Part shown: positions 17,150-24,500 of the stretch, in pieces
Layout: each line of letters starts with the position of its first letter
Position numbering within the stretch: the first letter of the stretch is position 1
Source: Actinomadura macra NBRC 14102
Lineage (GTDB): Bacteria; Actinomycetota; Actinomycetes; Streptosporangiales; Streptosporangiaceae
Direction: 5' to 3'
NCBI RefSeq assembly: GCF_001552215.1
Contig: NZ_BCQT01000006.1
Location: 186,001-250,000 of the forward strand
DNA length: 64,000 nt
The notes under the pieces: generated by a model
What the model was told of the DNA's origin: nothing
The model's database searches: none
Seen by the model: the letters and a program-made list of their open reading frames with translations, nothing else
Translations under genes and position numbers: made by a program

Positions 17150-17629
17150 TCAGGCGGTGTGAGGTGGCTGCGCGCAGTTCTCCGGGCAGCAGGACTCGCC
17201 GTCCGTCCACCATTCCAGATCGACCCTGTACCCGGTGCCACGCATCGCTGCCAGGCCGCGCTCGGACGCCTGCCCGGACCGGATGTCCTCGTCCATGATC
17301 GGCAGGTGGTGCATGTACCGGCCCGCGACCCGGCCACATACCTCGGCGAAGGTGCGGGTGCGCATCATCGAGCGGTGCCAGATCTTGTCGACGGCGGGCG
17401 ACGGCGCGAACTTCACCCAGGCGCGCGGGTCGCCGCCGACTTCGGCCATGGTGTCGCCCCACGCCTTGAGGAAGACCAGGAACTGCTCGACGCCGCGCTC
17501 GGCGTAAGGACGGGTGACCTTGTCGAAGGTGACCACGTCGTCGACCATGACCTGGAACTGCTCCAGCGTCACCAGGTCGCGAGGGTCCTTGGCGACCGTG
17601 GCCGCCCGTTCAGTGGTGGTGATGGTCAT
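17150..17629 (-). CDS. GRDP-like protein (glycine-rich-domain-protein-like helical domain)
   Basis: 159 aa starting MTITTTERAATVAKD with GGAGG 5 nt upstream. The segment VDKIWHRSMMRTRTFAEV followed by GRVAGRYMHHLP matches the GRDP-like family pattern (D-x-x-WH...T..Y/F...C....G....H.P). The C-terminus carries two cysteines (SCCPENC) and ends in PPHTA. Family members are helical proteins of unclear role found with many partners in bacteria. It is followed closely by the kinase-like gene, which suggests joint function. Function not assigned. Confidence 0.65.
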   Translation of the reverse strand: MTITTTERAATVAKDPRDLVTLEQFQVMVDDVVTFDKVTRPYAERGVEQFLVFLKAWGDTMAEVGGDPRAWVKFAPSPAVDKIWHRSMMRTRTFAEVCGRVAGRYMHHLPIMDEDIRSGQASERGLAAMRGTGYRVDLEWWTDGESCCPENCAQPPHTA

Positions 17630-17750
17630 CGTGACCTCCAGCGGCGCGCCTGATGTGTGGTTCCGCGACCCGGGTGCGCGCCTGCTGGCCCAGGCCGCGG
17701 AGTTCAGGGGCGCTCGGTCGCGGCATCGACCGCCGGGACCCGCGCGCCGA

Positions 17751-17815
17751 GGCTCACGGCAATCAGCTGAGACGGGGAGTGAAGAAACCAGTTCGCGGTT
17801 CCACCGCCGTGAGCC
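17751..17815. other. Long-loop inverted repeat upstream of GRDP-like gene
   Basis: Perfect 10-bp arms ggctcacggc (17751-17760) and gccgtgagcc (17806-17815) enclose 45 nt that contain a smaller aacc...ggtt stem. It sits in the 205-bp gap between the disrupted 59-aa gene and the GRDP-like gene. It could be a transcription terminator, a leader structure or a protein-binding site; the sequence does not decide. Confidence 0.4.
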
Positions 17816-17834
17816 CAAGGTGTCGGTGCGAGGA

Positions 17835-18013
17835 CTACTCCTCGTTCTCCAGTTCCTGGATGTTCTGTTCGGCCAGCGCTCGGATGGCCTTGATGGAGGC
17901 GGCAGCATGCCGTGCTGCACCATCGCCTGTTCGTAGGCGCCATGGGCGATCTCCAAGGCGGCCTGTACGGAGACGAGGGTTTCGCCTGCGACGACTGCGG
18001 TGCTTTCAGACAT
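17835..18013 (-). pseudogene. Small helical protein (about 59 aa), frame-disrupted
   Basis: The frame from ATG 18013 starts MSESTAVVAGETLVSVQAAL and reads sensibly to about residue 33 (EQAMVQ). It then degenerates into proline/arginine-rich sequence, while another frame continues with ARHAAASIKAIRALAEQN and IQELENEE before a TAG at 17835. A loss of one base (or of a 4-bp gcac slip) at about 17910-17917 would join them into a 59-residue amphipathic helical protein. The start overlaps the stop of the upstream ATPase gene by 8 nt, so it belongs to that operon. No family assigned. Confidence 0.5.
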
Positions 18014-18422
18014 TGGGAAGTACCTCCAGAACGGCGAAGACCCACTTGCCTTCGTCGGCGGGCCGCCAGCCGGTGTGGGCCGCAAGCATCTTCACGATGA
18101 AGAGCCCACGCCCGTTCCCGGCGTCGAGCTGTAGAGACTTGTGCTGGGGCGATGCCGGGACGGAGTCCCAGACCTCGACGGTGAGTGTGTTGACGACCTC
18201 TTCGCAGATCCGGACACGGATCTTCTTGTGGCTTGCTTGTGTGACCGCGTTCGTCACCAGCTCGGACACCACCAACTCGAAGTCTTCGGCCTGTCTCTCG
18301 GAGAGCCCCCACACGACGAGAGCGCGCACCGCCGCACGGCGGGCGATGCCCACTGTCGCTGGTGTTGAGAGGAACTCGTGATCCATGAGGATCTTCCGCG
18401 TCTCCTGCGCTGCTGTCGTCAT
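18006..18422 (-). CDS. Anti-sigma-type histidine-kinase-like ATPase (RsbW fold)
   Basis: 138 aa with the GHKL ATPase layout of RsbW/SpoIIAB-like proteins: ELVTNAVTQ (N-box, about residue 55), VWDSVP (G1 region) and GNGRGLFIVKMLA (G2 box, about 100-112). These proteins bind ATP and typically regulate sigma factors or partner switches. ATG at 18422 has GGGAG upstream. The gene follows the XRE regulator by 128 bp and overlaps the next small gene by 8 nt. Co-occurrence with DUF5753 regulators and DUF397 proteins is common in actinomycetes. Confidence 0.75.
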   Translation of the reverse strand: MTTAAQETRKILMDHEFLSTPATVGIARRAAVRALVVWGLSERQAEDFELVVSELVTNAVTQASHKKIRVRICEEVVNTLTVEVWDSVPASPQHKSLQLDAGNGRGLFIVKMLAAHTGWRPADEGKWVFAVLEVLPNV

Positions 18423-18480
18423 CGGTGACTCCCGAGTCGGTACCGGGCCCGTTCTGCTGTGCCACACCAGACAGCGGGCC

Positions 18481-18493
18481 TCGTGTCACACGA
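18481..18493. promoter_or_regulatory. Candidate operator tcgtgt-c-acacga
   Basis: A perfect 6+1+6 inverted repeat in the gap between the XRE regulator and the ATPase gene, about 60 bp upstream of the latter. Size and position suit a homodimeric HTH regulator; the binding protein is inferred, not shown. Confidence 0.35.
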
Positions 18494-18550
18494 CACTGAC
18501 TTGCGGCGAGGGTTCTGCACCAGAAGAGAGGCAAAAGGAGGCAGACAACC

Positions 18551-19414
18551 TCAGCGGTAGGCGTCGGCCGCTGCCTCGATCAGCCTCCCCGCCTCGTCTC
18601 CAAAGACGGCAGAGCGGTAAAGATCTTCAAACGCAGCCAGATACAGGGAGACCTCACCCGGCACGGTGATGGTGACCAGGGCAGACAGGATCTCCACCTC
18701 CACCTTGTTGCCGTCGAACACGGTGAAGTTCTCCAACACCCACTGCGAACGCGCGCGAGAGAAGGGGAGCACTCCCAGCGCCACCGAAGGGATCGCGGAC
18801 GCTGTGATGTTCGCCAGGTGCGAGAGCTGGTTGACCATTACCTGTGGTTCACCGAGGCGGTAATACAGCGCCGCCTCTTCCATCAGGAACAGGAACTTGC
18901 GACCGGGCCGCCACAGAACACGCTGCCGGTCAATGCGAACGGCAGCCGCTCCTGGTACGTCGTCGTCGGGCCCGCCTGAGCGGCGAGAGATGAGAGTGAG
19001 CAACTCGGTGACGTAATCCCGAGTCTGGAGAAGGCCAGGCACGACCTGAGAGCAGTACGTCCAGTCAGTGGAGGCCCCCTCGTACAGGGCGAGGCGGCTC
19101 TCCTGGAGCCGCCTCAGGCCGCCTTTACCTCGCTGGAGCCGCTTCCAGGTCGCATAGGCAGAGTCCGCGGACTGCAGAGCCGCTATGAGGTCTTCGCACT
19201 GGTCATCGGCGTCACAGATGTGGCACCAGGCCCTGATGTCGGCGACGGTCGGCGCCCGCTGAGCATGCTCGATCTTGCCGACCTTCCACCTGTCCCATCC
19301 GGCGGCTTCGGCAAGGTACTTGGTCTTGATCCCGGAGTTCAGGCGGATCTCGCGCAGGCGGTCTGCGAGGGCCTGCCGGGCCGCTTGAACGGCCGGGTAC
19401 TGGGGTGAAGGCAC
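18551..19414 (-). CDS. XRE-family HTH regulator with DUF5753 domain
   Basis: 287 aa. An N-terminal Cro/CI-type HTH (residues about 10-70: LREIRLNSGIKTKYLAEAAG then WDRWKVGKIEHAQRAPT) is followed by a DUF5753 domain (about 100-280) with the characteristic YCSQVVPGLLQTRDY. This is the WhiJ-like regulator family of actinomycetes, usually paired with a DUF397 protein. GTG 19414 (VPSPQYPAVQAARQAL) is chosen as the first start outside the preceding gene; the frame is open to 19519. It begins 19 nt after the DUF6879 gene, so they are co-transcribed. Confidence 0.82.
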   Translation of the reverse strand: MPSPQYPAVQAARQALADRLREIRLNSGIKTKYLAEAAGWDRWKVGKIEHAQRAPTVADIRAWCHICDADDQCEDLIAALQSADSAYATWKRLQRGKGGLRRLQESRLALYEGASTDWTYCSQVVPGLLQTRDYVTELLTLISRRSGGPDDDVPGAAAVRIDRQRVLWRPGRKFLFLMEEAALYYRLGEPQVMVNQLSHLANITASAIPSVALGVLPFSRARSQWVLENFTVFDGNKVEVEILSALVTITVPGEVSLYLAAFEDLYRSAVFGDEAGRLIEAAADAYR

Positions 19415-19433
19415 GGTGTCAGTGTCGAATCGG

Positions 19434-19973
19434 CTACTGCGGGCAGTAGTCCTTATGCGGAATCGCTCGCTCCCATGCTGCCTCGAAAGCGCTACCGCAC
19501 TGCTCCGCCACCGCCGCATCGTCGGTCAGTTCTGCGCCAAGGTAATTCCCGACGCCAGAGAAGTAGCCGAATCGAACGAGACGATCGTCCAACACCCAAT
19601 AGTCATTGGCGGGCAAGCACAGGCCGATAGCCTGCCGGCGGGGCAACCAACGGACCTGCTCGCCAGCCGCCTCGTTGAGCGCGCCGGCCCCGTCGTACTC
19701 GAATCGGGTGAACGGGGCCAGAGGCTCAGAGACGACCCGGACACGGCGCATGGTGACGCCGCGTCCCACCGCAGTCCGCACGATCTCGGCCCACTCGTGC
19801 TCATGCTCGGCGATGTCGGCGGAGGTCACACGACCGTCCAGCCAGCGCAGGAACAGCGGGTCATTGGGCGTGTATGCGTCCCTCAGTTCGAGGTGAACCG
19901 CCGTCCGCCGCACCGTGGCGAACAGCGCGGCAAAGTCCTCTGCATCGAGATCGTCAGGTCTCGGCGTCGTCAC
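19434..19973 (-). CDS. DUF6879 family protein
   Basis: 179 aa, beginning MTTPRPDDLDAEDFAALF from a GTG. The aromatic and charged pattern (FLRWLDGRVTSADIAEHEHEW, FTRFEYDGAG and LPANDYWVLDDRLVRFGYF) is typical of DUF6879 proteins encoded beside XRE/DUF5753 regulators in actinomycetes. Molecular role unknown, possibly a partner of the regulator. It overlaps the upstream 78-aa gene by 20 nt, and its own stop is 19 nt before the XRE gene, so the three are one transcription unit. Confidence 0.72.
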   Translation of the reverse strand: MTTPRPDDLDAEDFAALFATVRRTAVHLELRDAYTPNDPLFLRWLDGRVTSADIAEHEHEWAEIVRTAVGRGVTMRRVRVVSEPLAPFTRFEYDGAGALNEAAGEQVRWLPRRQAIGLCLPANDYWVLDDRLVRFGYFSGVGNYLGAELTDDAAVAEQCGSAFEAAWERAIPHKDYCPQ

Positions 19974-20190
19974 GTAGCGCCTCCAAGATGGTCTCCCGCA
20001 TCCGGGCCGGGAACCTCACCAGACTCTCGTGAGGAGCGAGAGGACTGTTCCTCTCCGCCTCGGCGAGCACCTGCGGGGCCACCTCGGTCCAGCCCTGGAA
20101 GAGGATGTCGCCGGTGTCCTCATCGAGGTGGACAGCCAGGCAGTTTCCGCCCTGCGTGTTCGGGTCGATCGCCAGCAACCGTAGCGCCAT
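19954..20190 (-). CDS. Hypothetical 78-aa protein, first gene of regulatory operon
   Basis: ATG 20190 is preceded by GGAGG at 5 nt, which decides this start over an in-frame ATG at 20205 and one at 20229. The protein (MALRLLAIDPNTQGGNCLAV...) carries a DPNTQGGNC segment and an acidic C-terminus ending RDDAET. It overlaps the DUF6879 gene by 20 nt. Family not recognised beyond its frequent company with DUF6879/XRE modules. A small structural or regulatory partner role is plausible. Confidence 0.6.
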   Translation of the reverse strand: MALRLLAIDPNTQGGNCLAVHLDEDTGDILFQGWTEVAPQVLAEAERNSPLAPHESLVRFPARMRETILEALRDDAET

Positions 20191-20236
20191 GACGGCCTCC
20201 GTCATCGATGGTGAGGCGAAGAGAGGCATCTCGTCT

Positions 20237-20249
20237 AGGAGACTCTCCT
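20237..20249. promoter_or_regulatory. Candidate operator aggaga-c-tctcct between divergent units
   Basis: Perfect 6+1+6 inverted repeat in the 108-bp gap between the minus-strand DUF6879/XRE operon and the plus-strand DUF397 gene. It is well placed to be an autoregulatory site for the XRE protein. The assignment is inference. Confidence 0.35.
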
Positions 20250-20298
20250 GCCCATGCAGCTCTGGTCAAGGGGTTCCACAGCAAGCTAACGTCCGCGC

Positions 20299-20505
20299 AT
20301 GGATGCCGCGAGGACGTCGAAGAGCGTGGCGTGGAGGACGTCGACTTACACCAGGGAAGGCAACTGCGTCCAGCTAGCCGAACTCGAAGCCCGAGTCATA
20401 GGCATCCGAGACTCCAAAGACCCAGACGGCCCGCACCTGCCCCTGTCCCACGCTGTCCTGGCGACTCTCCTCACCCAGATCAAGGCTGGCGTCCTCGACC
20501 TCTAA
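20299..20505 (+). CDS. DUF397 domain protein
   Basis: 68 aa matching the DUF397 pattern: W-R-x-S-T-Y-T-R-E-GNCVQLAEL then IGIRDSKDPDGP and a C-terminal L..LL..IKAG.LD. DUF397 proteins are small partners (often toxic or inhibitory on their own) of XRE/DUF5753 regulators. Here the gene is divergent from the operon encoding the regulator, whereas it usually lies directly downstream of it. No clear Shine-Dalgarno precedes ATG 20299, so leaderless translation is possible. Confidence 0.75.
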   Translation: MDAARTSKSVAWRTSTYTREGNCVQLAELEARVIGIRDSKDPDGPHLPLSHAVLATLLTQIKAGVLDL

Positions 20506-20802
20506 CCCGGGCGACCAGCCACCAAACACACTTCGTGACGACGACTCTTCGTGCTGCTCAGTTTCGTCGCTGTCCAGGAAGTGGGTCTGCGCTCACTGCT
20601 GGCCTCGACCGCACCGACGAGGTCACGGGCAACGTGGAGCGCCCCTCGTATGGGTACCGAGCAGTGGCGGATGGCGCCCTGAGCACCTTGCTAAGGATGC
20701 TCTACCTGCCCCGGCCCCGCGGCTACTCCCTTCTCAGGCGGATACAACTATGGAGAAGGTTACGGACCGCGCTATAAACCTGCACCTGATCGTGAAACGC
20801 AC
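20506..20802. other. Intergenic stretch without a firm gene
   Basis: About 300 bp between DUF397 and the 253-aa gene. A plus-strand frame ends at 20777 with a plausible-looking tail (GYRAVADGALSTLLRML then LLRRIQLWRRLRTAL), but it lacks a supported start and overlaps the DUF397 gene in another frame. It may be a gene remnant. No RNA gene or terminator stands out. Confidence 0.4.
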
Positions 20803-21564
20803 CTAAGCTGGCCCGTCCGGTTTACTCTCCAAGGGCACTGCGGGCAGACCCCCTTCGAGGGCCACCCGAGCGTCTGCGAGCTGCGACCCGGCATGTTGCA
20901 GAGCCGCAATCAGCTTCGGGAGCCGTGCGCCTGTGGCCGGATCACCATCGTCACCATCGGTGTACGTCTTAATGGTGCGTGCCAACCGAAGGAGGGCGTC
21001 CCGTGCCGCTCGTTGCTCGTCCACTTCGAGATGCTCCGAGAGCTTCAGCCATTTGGCCTCCTTGTCGGCAGCCTCTTGGGCAGCGAAGGCGACGATCTCT
21101 CGTGTGACGCTGCGGACGGTCTCCTCAAGTTCTAGCGCGATCCGAAGTAGCGGTGCCCCGACCATGTCGTCCTCACTGGGTTCACGCCCAGGCTGGAACA
21201 TCCGGTAGAAGCTCCAGGGATCTTGCGGCTCGCTCAGCCGCTCCAATGCTCTGAACACGGGCTCGAATGTGTCCAGGGGCTGTGTCGGTGAGGAGAATAC
21301 GCTCCGGTGGTTCCAGAGCGCGAGGATGGCGGTCATCGCTTCGCGCCGTATGCCGTTCGCCTCTGCCCCCGTGGCGTTCTCCGCCTGAACGATCAGGGCG
21401 CCGATGTGATGTGCCATCCAGCGGCCTAGGACATCACTGTCGGAGAGATCGTTGGCTATTTCCTTGCCAAGTTCGAGGGTCCGCTCAAAGTTCTTCGCAT
21501 CTTCCGGATTCATCGAAGAGGTAAATTTTGTAGGACCGTTCGCGCGGCGGGAGGGATTCGTCAT
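20803..21564 (-). CDS. Unknown 253-aa protein overlapping the Avs-like gene
   Basis: A mostly helical, acidic protein with no signal peptide or membrane segment. Visible stretches are FERTLELGKEIANDL, RWMAHHIGALIVQAE and a Leu/Glu/Arg-rich middle (LRIALELEETVRSVTREIV). The C-terminus is Pro/Gly-rich. It starts inside the upstream gene: ATG 21564 gives an 80-nt overlap, ATG 21513 a 29-nt overlap, so it is translationally tied to the NTPase gene. It is the last gene of the pair. I recognise no family. The genetic linkage suggests an accessory or regulatory partner of the NTPase. Confidence 0.7.
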   Translation of the reverse strand: MTNPSRRANGPTKFTSSMNPEDAKNFERTLELGKEIANDLSDSDVLGRWMAHHIGALIVQAENATGAEANGIRREAMTAILALWNHRSVFSSPTQPLDTFEPVFRALERLSEPQDPWSFYRMFQPGREPSEDDMVGAPLLRIALELEETVRSVTREIVAFAAQEAADKEAKWLKLSEHLEVDEQRAARDALLRLARTIKTYTDGDDGDPATGARLPKLIAALQHAGSQLADARVALEGGLPAVPLESKPDGPA

Positions 21565-24500
21565 CGTCTTGGTGGAACCTCGTCGTGTAGCTCTGCTCGT
21601 GTTCTTTGTGAGTGCGGTCGATCATCACTTCAATTATCATGCTACGGCCGGTCAGATTCAGCAATTCTTGAAGGGCGTTGGGCTGAATTTCCAGCCGTTG
21701 GCCTTGGGTTCCCGTCACGCGGTCGGAACTGGTCGCTGACGTATCTGTCCAGTAAGTGCTACGGAGAGCGATACCACCGCCTCGGGTCCATTCGCGCATA
21801 TCTGCGTCCGGTTGTAGACCGAACAGATCGATGAATTCATCAGAGGGCATATAGGGCGGGTACTTTATTCCTGCGGCCAGTGGGTCTTTACTGTCGATCC
21901 CATCATGTCGGTCAGGATCGACGATCCAGCCGGTCAACTGGAAGCCTGGGACGTCGAACTGGTAGTCGCTGTCATCGGCGTTGGGAATGCGGTAGCCCAT
22001 GTACGAAGGGGCCGTCTGCAGGGCGAGTACCAGTGCCCTGGCCCTCGCAGGAGTGACGAGAGCACTGCGGATCAGGACGCTCTGCGCAGCTTCATAGCCT
22101 GCATCATCGGAGCTTTCCCAGACTCTGATCCATCCGTCATCCGAAATGAGACGTTCGCTGAAGTGCCTGCTGTTCAACCGCCAGACCCAGCCAGCGTCCA
22201 AATTGTCCCTTCCTATCAGGACGCTCTGTGGTGAGGGATCTCGACGGTCCGCAAGCCATCTGCCGTCGTCGCGGGTGACATGGAAATCGCGAAGCCAGTA
22301 GGTGAACTGGTCCAGGTCCGCATCGCTATCCTTGTATACGGGTTGATCCTTGAGCAACTCCCCGGCCACGGTCCACAAGGCGTGAGTCGAGAGATAGAAG
22401 TCCAGGTCTTCGGCCTCCGGCCGGGTCGTACGGTAGGAGAAGGTGCTCCCTTCTCTGTAAAGCCTGAGAGTGTGGCGCGGGTCGTCCTCGTGGGTGCCAC
22501 GGTAGGGAAGCCCCCAAGTGCCCGTGATCGCTTGACCGGCGAGACGCAAGACGGCCTCCTCAGGAATCCCAAAGGCTTCACCGAGGGGCTTGCACCAGAT
22601 ATCCTTGAAGTCCCAGAAGAAGTGGAAGTTGTCTGGTTCGGATTCATAGGTTTCCTCCTCTTTGCCATTTCGCCTTCTTGCCGCACGTTCCACCCACGAC
22701 TCTGTGAGGATTTTCATCGGGATGTTGATCCTGCGGACGATGGCGAGTTCCTCCGCGCCCAGGATTCCCGCACCGGACCGGTCGAGGGCCATACAGATCG
22801 TTTTCGCGCTCTCCTGCATTACAACGTGCGGTTCGTCATCGAAGATCACTTTTCGCAGCAAGGGTTCGAACACTGCGAGTGTCTGATGCGTCGCAGAATT
22901 CTGTGCGGCCCGTGCGAGGGCGAAGAGCAGCCACTGGCGGGCGTGCCGATCGTAGAAGGGCAGACGGGCGTCGTGGAACGGGGTCACATCGAGCGTCCCG
23001 AGCGCGAAACGAAGGAGGGCCTCCAGTTCCTCTTGGCAGCCGAGTTCAGCAAGGAGCCAGACACAGTGCGCGGCCCGCCACCTAGCGTCGTGCTCGGGGT
23101 CGCCGAGAACGGTCCACAGGTAGCCTGCAAGGCACTCCGCAGCGCTGGTAGGTCCAGCGGGAAGGTCGGCGAACCTGCCGTCACCCGAGTCCTCGGGTGA
23201 AAGATCAGTCAGCATGGTGTCGAAATCGTCGAGGACAGTCTGCGCCTGGGCGCCGGTAAGCCGGGGAACGAGTCGGGCTGCCAGGTGATGACAGTCCTCC
23301 GGGGGAAGCACGGCCGCTTGGGAACCGAGTTCTCGAAGTGCTGTCGCGAGCAGATCCGCATCAGGTTCGTCGGCCAACCTGGCGAGTTCTGACAGGTCGA
23401 GGGGGTCGTAGACCTTGGTAGTCAACTCCCGGCAGAATCGCGCCGCTGCCGTGTGCGCGAGATGCCTCAGTTGCCGGCGTGCCGCCCGCGGCAGCAGCGT
23501 CAGTTCGGCCAGCCTCTTGACCATTCGCGCGTAGTCGAAAATGCGGAGGTTGGGATTGGCCTGGAACGCGGCTAGCATGTTGTCCAGTTCGCGTAGGGGA
23601 ACCGTGACCGCTTGGTCTATGACCTGCTCCATGTGCAGCGAGCGCTCCGACGCGATTACTATCTGGCGGGCTTGCTCCCAGCCTTCGGCGGTGGAGAGGT
23701 CGCATGCCCCGAGGGCGTCTTCGAACTGCCGTGAGCGCGCCAATCGCGCCTCGTCCTCCTTCGCATTCGAGGCCCACCGTCCCGAGGTGTAATCACGCGA
23801 TGCCGGGAAGGCAATGTGGCGTGCGCTAGGGGCGAGCAGTGTTCCGGAGAGGTCGATGTCCAGTTCGCCGACGGTCGCGTCGAGACGTTCGAAGGAGGCA
23901 CTGCTGAAGCGTCGTGCCCGCAGGAATAGTCCCAACGTCTCAGCGATGCGCTTGCCGTCGCCTGGAGTCTCACGCAGTGCTCGCTCGACGAGACGGAGGC
24001 CGTCAACGTGGTGCTCGCCGAACGGCAACAGCGCCGAAGCGGTAACAGCGGACGGAGCGAGGGGGCCGGGTTCCTCGTCGAGCAGCGCCTGGATGATCGG
24101 GCCCTGTGAACAGAAACGGCGGTCGCGCCAGCGGGAGGCAACGGTCATCGCGGTCGTGGCGCTCAAGTAGCCCATCGCGGCCAGTACCTCAGAGTGCTCT
24201 ATTGCGTCCCCGAGGTAGGGTTCTAGACTTTCGGTGATTTGCGCAACGCGATAGGCGCGGCGCTCATCACTGTGATTGCCGTCGGATGCCCGGTGGGCGA
24301 CCGCAATAAGGGCTCGCCACAACGCGTGTGCATCATCGCCCACACGGTCTGTCAGATCGATTGCCTGGGTGAAGTAGGTGTGAGCTTCAATTTTGTCGAA
24401 TTGCTGGATGGCTCGAGCGAGCTTCACCATCTGCTCCGCCTTGGACTCAGCATTCTCCTGAGCCAGGTCGAGCGACTTGGCTACCGACTCGGCGAGTTCT

